From Microbacterium terregens (lineage in GTDB: Bacteria; Actinomycetota; Actinomycetes; Actinomycetales; Microbacteriaceae): a DNA stretch of 64,000 nucleotides. The stretch covers positions 558,001 to 622,000 of the forward strand of contig NZ_BAAAWH010000001.1 of the NCBI RefSeq assembly GCF_039534975.1. Direction: 5' to 3'. A program made the position numbers and the translations under genes. Each line of letters opens with the position of its first letter. The stretch's first letter is position 1. Shown in pieces: positions 62,527-64,000 of the stretch. The notes under the pieces are model-generated. The model saw only the letters and a program-made list of their open reading frames with translations. It ran no database searches and was not told the origin of the DNA.

Positions 62527-63890
62527 AAGTCCGGCACGTCCGCGCCGGGAAGGGATCGCGAACGCGCACGCACGTCGTCAAGCGCCCCTCGCAGGGTGCG
62601 CGAGCGGTTGTCGATGAACTCGCTGTAGCCGAGGCGCGCGGCCTCGCTGCGCCGCTGTGCGGTCTGCGTCACCGGGCGGATCTCACCCGCGAGGCTCAGC
62701 TCGCCGATCGCGGCGAGCGTCTTCGGCACCGACTCGTTCCGCACTGAGCCGGCGACCGCGATGGCGATGGCGAGGTCCGCGGCCGGTTCGGTGAATCGCA
62801 CACCGCCGACGGTCGAGACGTACACGTCGAGGTTGGAGGTGACGATCTTGGCCTTCTTCTCGAGCACCGCCAGCACCATCGCCACGCGCGCGCTGTCGAC
62901 GCCGTTGACGATGCGTCGCGGGTTCGGAGCCGAGGTTTGGATCGTGAGCGCCTGCACCTCGACCGGCAACGCGCGCCGTCCTTCGAGGGCGATCGCCACG
63001 CAGGTTCCCGGTTCCGGGCTGCCGTGGCCGAGGAACAGGGCGCTGGGGTCGGCGACCTCGGCGATTCCCGCACCCGTCATGTCGAAGCATCCGACCTCGT
63101 CCGTCGGCCCGAAGCGATTCTTCAGCGCGCGCACGAAGCGCAGCGACGTCTGCCGGTCACCCTCGAACTGGCACACCACGTCGACCAGGTGCTCCAGGAT
63201 CCGGGGCCCGGCGATCGAGCCGTCCTTGGTCACGTGACCGACGAGGACGACGGGCAGCCCACGCTCCTTCGCGACGCGAATGAGGGTGGAGGCGACCTCG
63301 CGCACCTGGCTGGGGTGCCCGGCCATGCCCTCGGACAGTGACGAAGACACCGTCTGCACCGAGTCGACGATCAGCAACTCGGGCTGAACCTGGTCGATGT
63401 GGCCGAGGATCGTCGCGAGATCGGTCTCGGCCGCGAGATACAGCTCGTCGTGCAGCGCCCCCGTGCGTTCGGCGCGGAGTCGCACCTGACCGGTCGATTC
63501 TTCGGCGCTCGCGTAGAGCACGCGTCGTCCGGCGCGTGCGCTGGCGGCGGCGACCTCGAGCAGCAGGGTCGACTTGCCCACCCCGGGCTCGCCGGACAGC
63601 AGAATCGCCGCGCCGGGCACGATCCCGCCGCCGAGCACTCGATCGAACTCGCCGACGCCGGTCGTCCGGCGTGGGGTGTCGCGTGAGTCGATCGCCGTGA
63701 TGGGGCGGGCCATCCGATCGGTCCCGGGCGAGACGGCGGCGACGGAACGGTTCAGGCCGGTCGGCTCGGATGCTTCGACCACCGTCCCCCACTGCTGGCA
63801 CTCACCGCACCGACCGACCCACTTCAGCGCGGTCCAGCCGCACTCGGTGCACCGATACGGCGCGGTCGCGGTCGTGCGTCGGGTGGCCAT
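62523..63890 (-). CDS. radA: DNA repair protein RadA
   Basis: RecA-like helicase/ATPase aiding recombination, 455 aa. An N-terminal zinc finger (CTECGW...CGECQQW), Walker A GEPGVGKST near 102, Walker B LLIVDSVQTV, the RadA signature KNRFGPTDEVGCF near 255, and a C-terminal Lon-like P-domain (VYVSTVGGVRFTEPAADLAIAIA). ATG at 63890 lies 6 nt after a TACCCT -10 box. Normal length. Confidence 0.97.
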   Translation of the reverse strand: MATRRTTATAPYRCTECGWTALKWVGRCGECQQWGTVVEASEPTGLNRSVAAVSPGTDRMARPITAIDSRDTPRRTTGVGEFDRVLGGGIVPGAAILLSGEPGVGKSTLLLEVAAASARAGRRVLYASAEESTGQVRLRAERTGALHDELYLAAETDLATILGHIDQVQPELLIVDSVQTVSSSLSEGMAGHPSQVREVASTLIRVAKERGLPVVLVGHVTKDGSIAGPRILEHLVDVVCQFEGDRQTSLRFVRALKNRFGPTDEVGCFDMTGAGIAEVADPSALFLGHGSPEPGTCVAIALEGRRALPVEVQALTIQTSAPNPRRIVNGVDSARVAMVLAVLEKKAKIVTSNLDVYVSTVGGVRFTEPAADLAIAIAVAGSVRNESVPKTLAAIGELSLAGEIRPVTQTAQRRSEAARLGYSEFIDNRSRTLRGALDDVRARSRSLPGADVPDF

Positions 63891-63896
63891 GCTCCC

Positions 63897-63902
63897 AGGG
63901 TA
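63897..63902 (-). promoter_or_regulatory. -10 box of radA, leaderless type
   Basis: TACCCT, 6 nt (GGGAGC), then the radA ATG at 63890. GGGAG in the gap could also serve as a ribosome binding site. Confidence 0.45.
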
Positions 63903-63957
63903 GGCGCGGCATCAGACAGTCGGATGCCGCGGCCCGCCGGTCCGCGGCATCCCGTCG

Positions 63958-64000
63958 TCACTGCCATGACACGCGGACGGTGCCGCGCTCAGCGGAGGGA
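63958..64000 (-). CDS. Possible C-terminus of a further gene (5' outside window)
   Basis: The minus-strand frame ending in TGA at 63958-63960 reads ...PSAERGTVRVSWQ and is open to the window edge. Too short to assign; it is included only because a gene upstream of radA on the same strand would be expected to end here. Confidence 0.25.
   Translation of the reverse strand, partial: PSAERGTVRVSWQ

Overview
The window is about 70% G+C actinobacterial chromosome, most likely from the Microbacteriaceae (Microbacterium or a close relative). Pointers are the tRNA-Glu-Asp-Phe cluster, the block tilS-hpt-ftsH-folE-folP-folB-folK-DUF3180-PH-PH, the neighbourhood of lysS and clpC, the actinobacterial argA, frequent GTG starts, and many transcripts that look leaderless. 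I see no plasmid, phage or insertion sequence; the gene content is core metabolism plus catabolic operons.

Layout. 0-20 kb: a partial CPA1 antiporter, malate dehydrogenase, a zinc metallopeptidase coupled to a proline iminopeptidase, an aldehyde dehydrogenase/GMC oxidoreductase pair, a GPH-type sugar transporter, a kynurenine operon (kynA, amidohydrolase, kynU), a glutaredoxin, a GT2-GtrA glycosyltransferase, a polysaccharide deacetylase, a double-ACT protein, an aminotransferase, and an acyltransferase-CapA fusion. 20-35 kb: three tRNAs, an M23 peptidase, ppa, tilS, a DUF937 gene, hpt, ftsH, the folate genes, two PH-domain proteins, a Rossmann protein and lysS. 35-45 kb: a DUF4192 gene, cardiolipin synthase, a lipoprotein, a DUF559 nuclease gene lying between two hairpin repeat arrays, a DUF2975/XRE pair, clpC and argA.

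45-54 kb is a phenylacetate (paa) regulon: paaABCDE plus an enoyl-CoA hydratase on the minus strand, divergent paaI, paaZ, and paaR. The two divergent promoter regions share a CGATCGTT motif, which suggests they are PaaR-controlled. 54-62 kb looks like an amine-utilisation locus that works through gamma-glutamylation: an ethanolamine-type permease, divergent from glutamine-synthetase-like ligase, GATase hydrolase, aldehyde dehydrogenase and SDR, followed by a FadR-type regulator. The window ends with an SseB-like gene, a tiny membrane protein and radA.

The most unusual content is short palindromic DNA. At least six families of hairpin repeats lie between genes: a 46-bp tandem repeat at two loci, a 21-23 bp stem with compensating base changes at two loci, GTGCACAAC-bounded hairpins, GGGCCCACGC-bounded hairpins, a GAGCTCAGGG-type repeat, and CTCCGCAGTC-bounded hairpins in two arrays that bracket the DUF559 nuclease gene. 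In at least two cases repeat sequence appears to be translated as the start of a protein (PaaB and the GATase). A second recurring pattern is a TANNNT -10 box exactly 6 nt before the start codon, seen at about a dozen genes.
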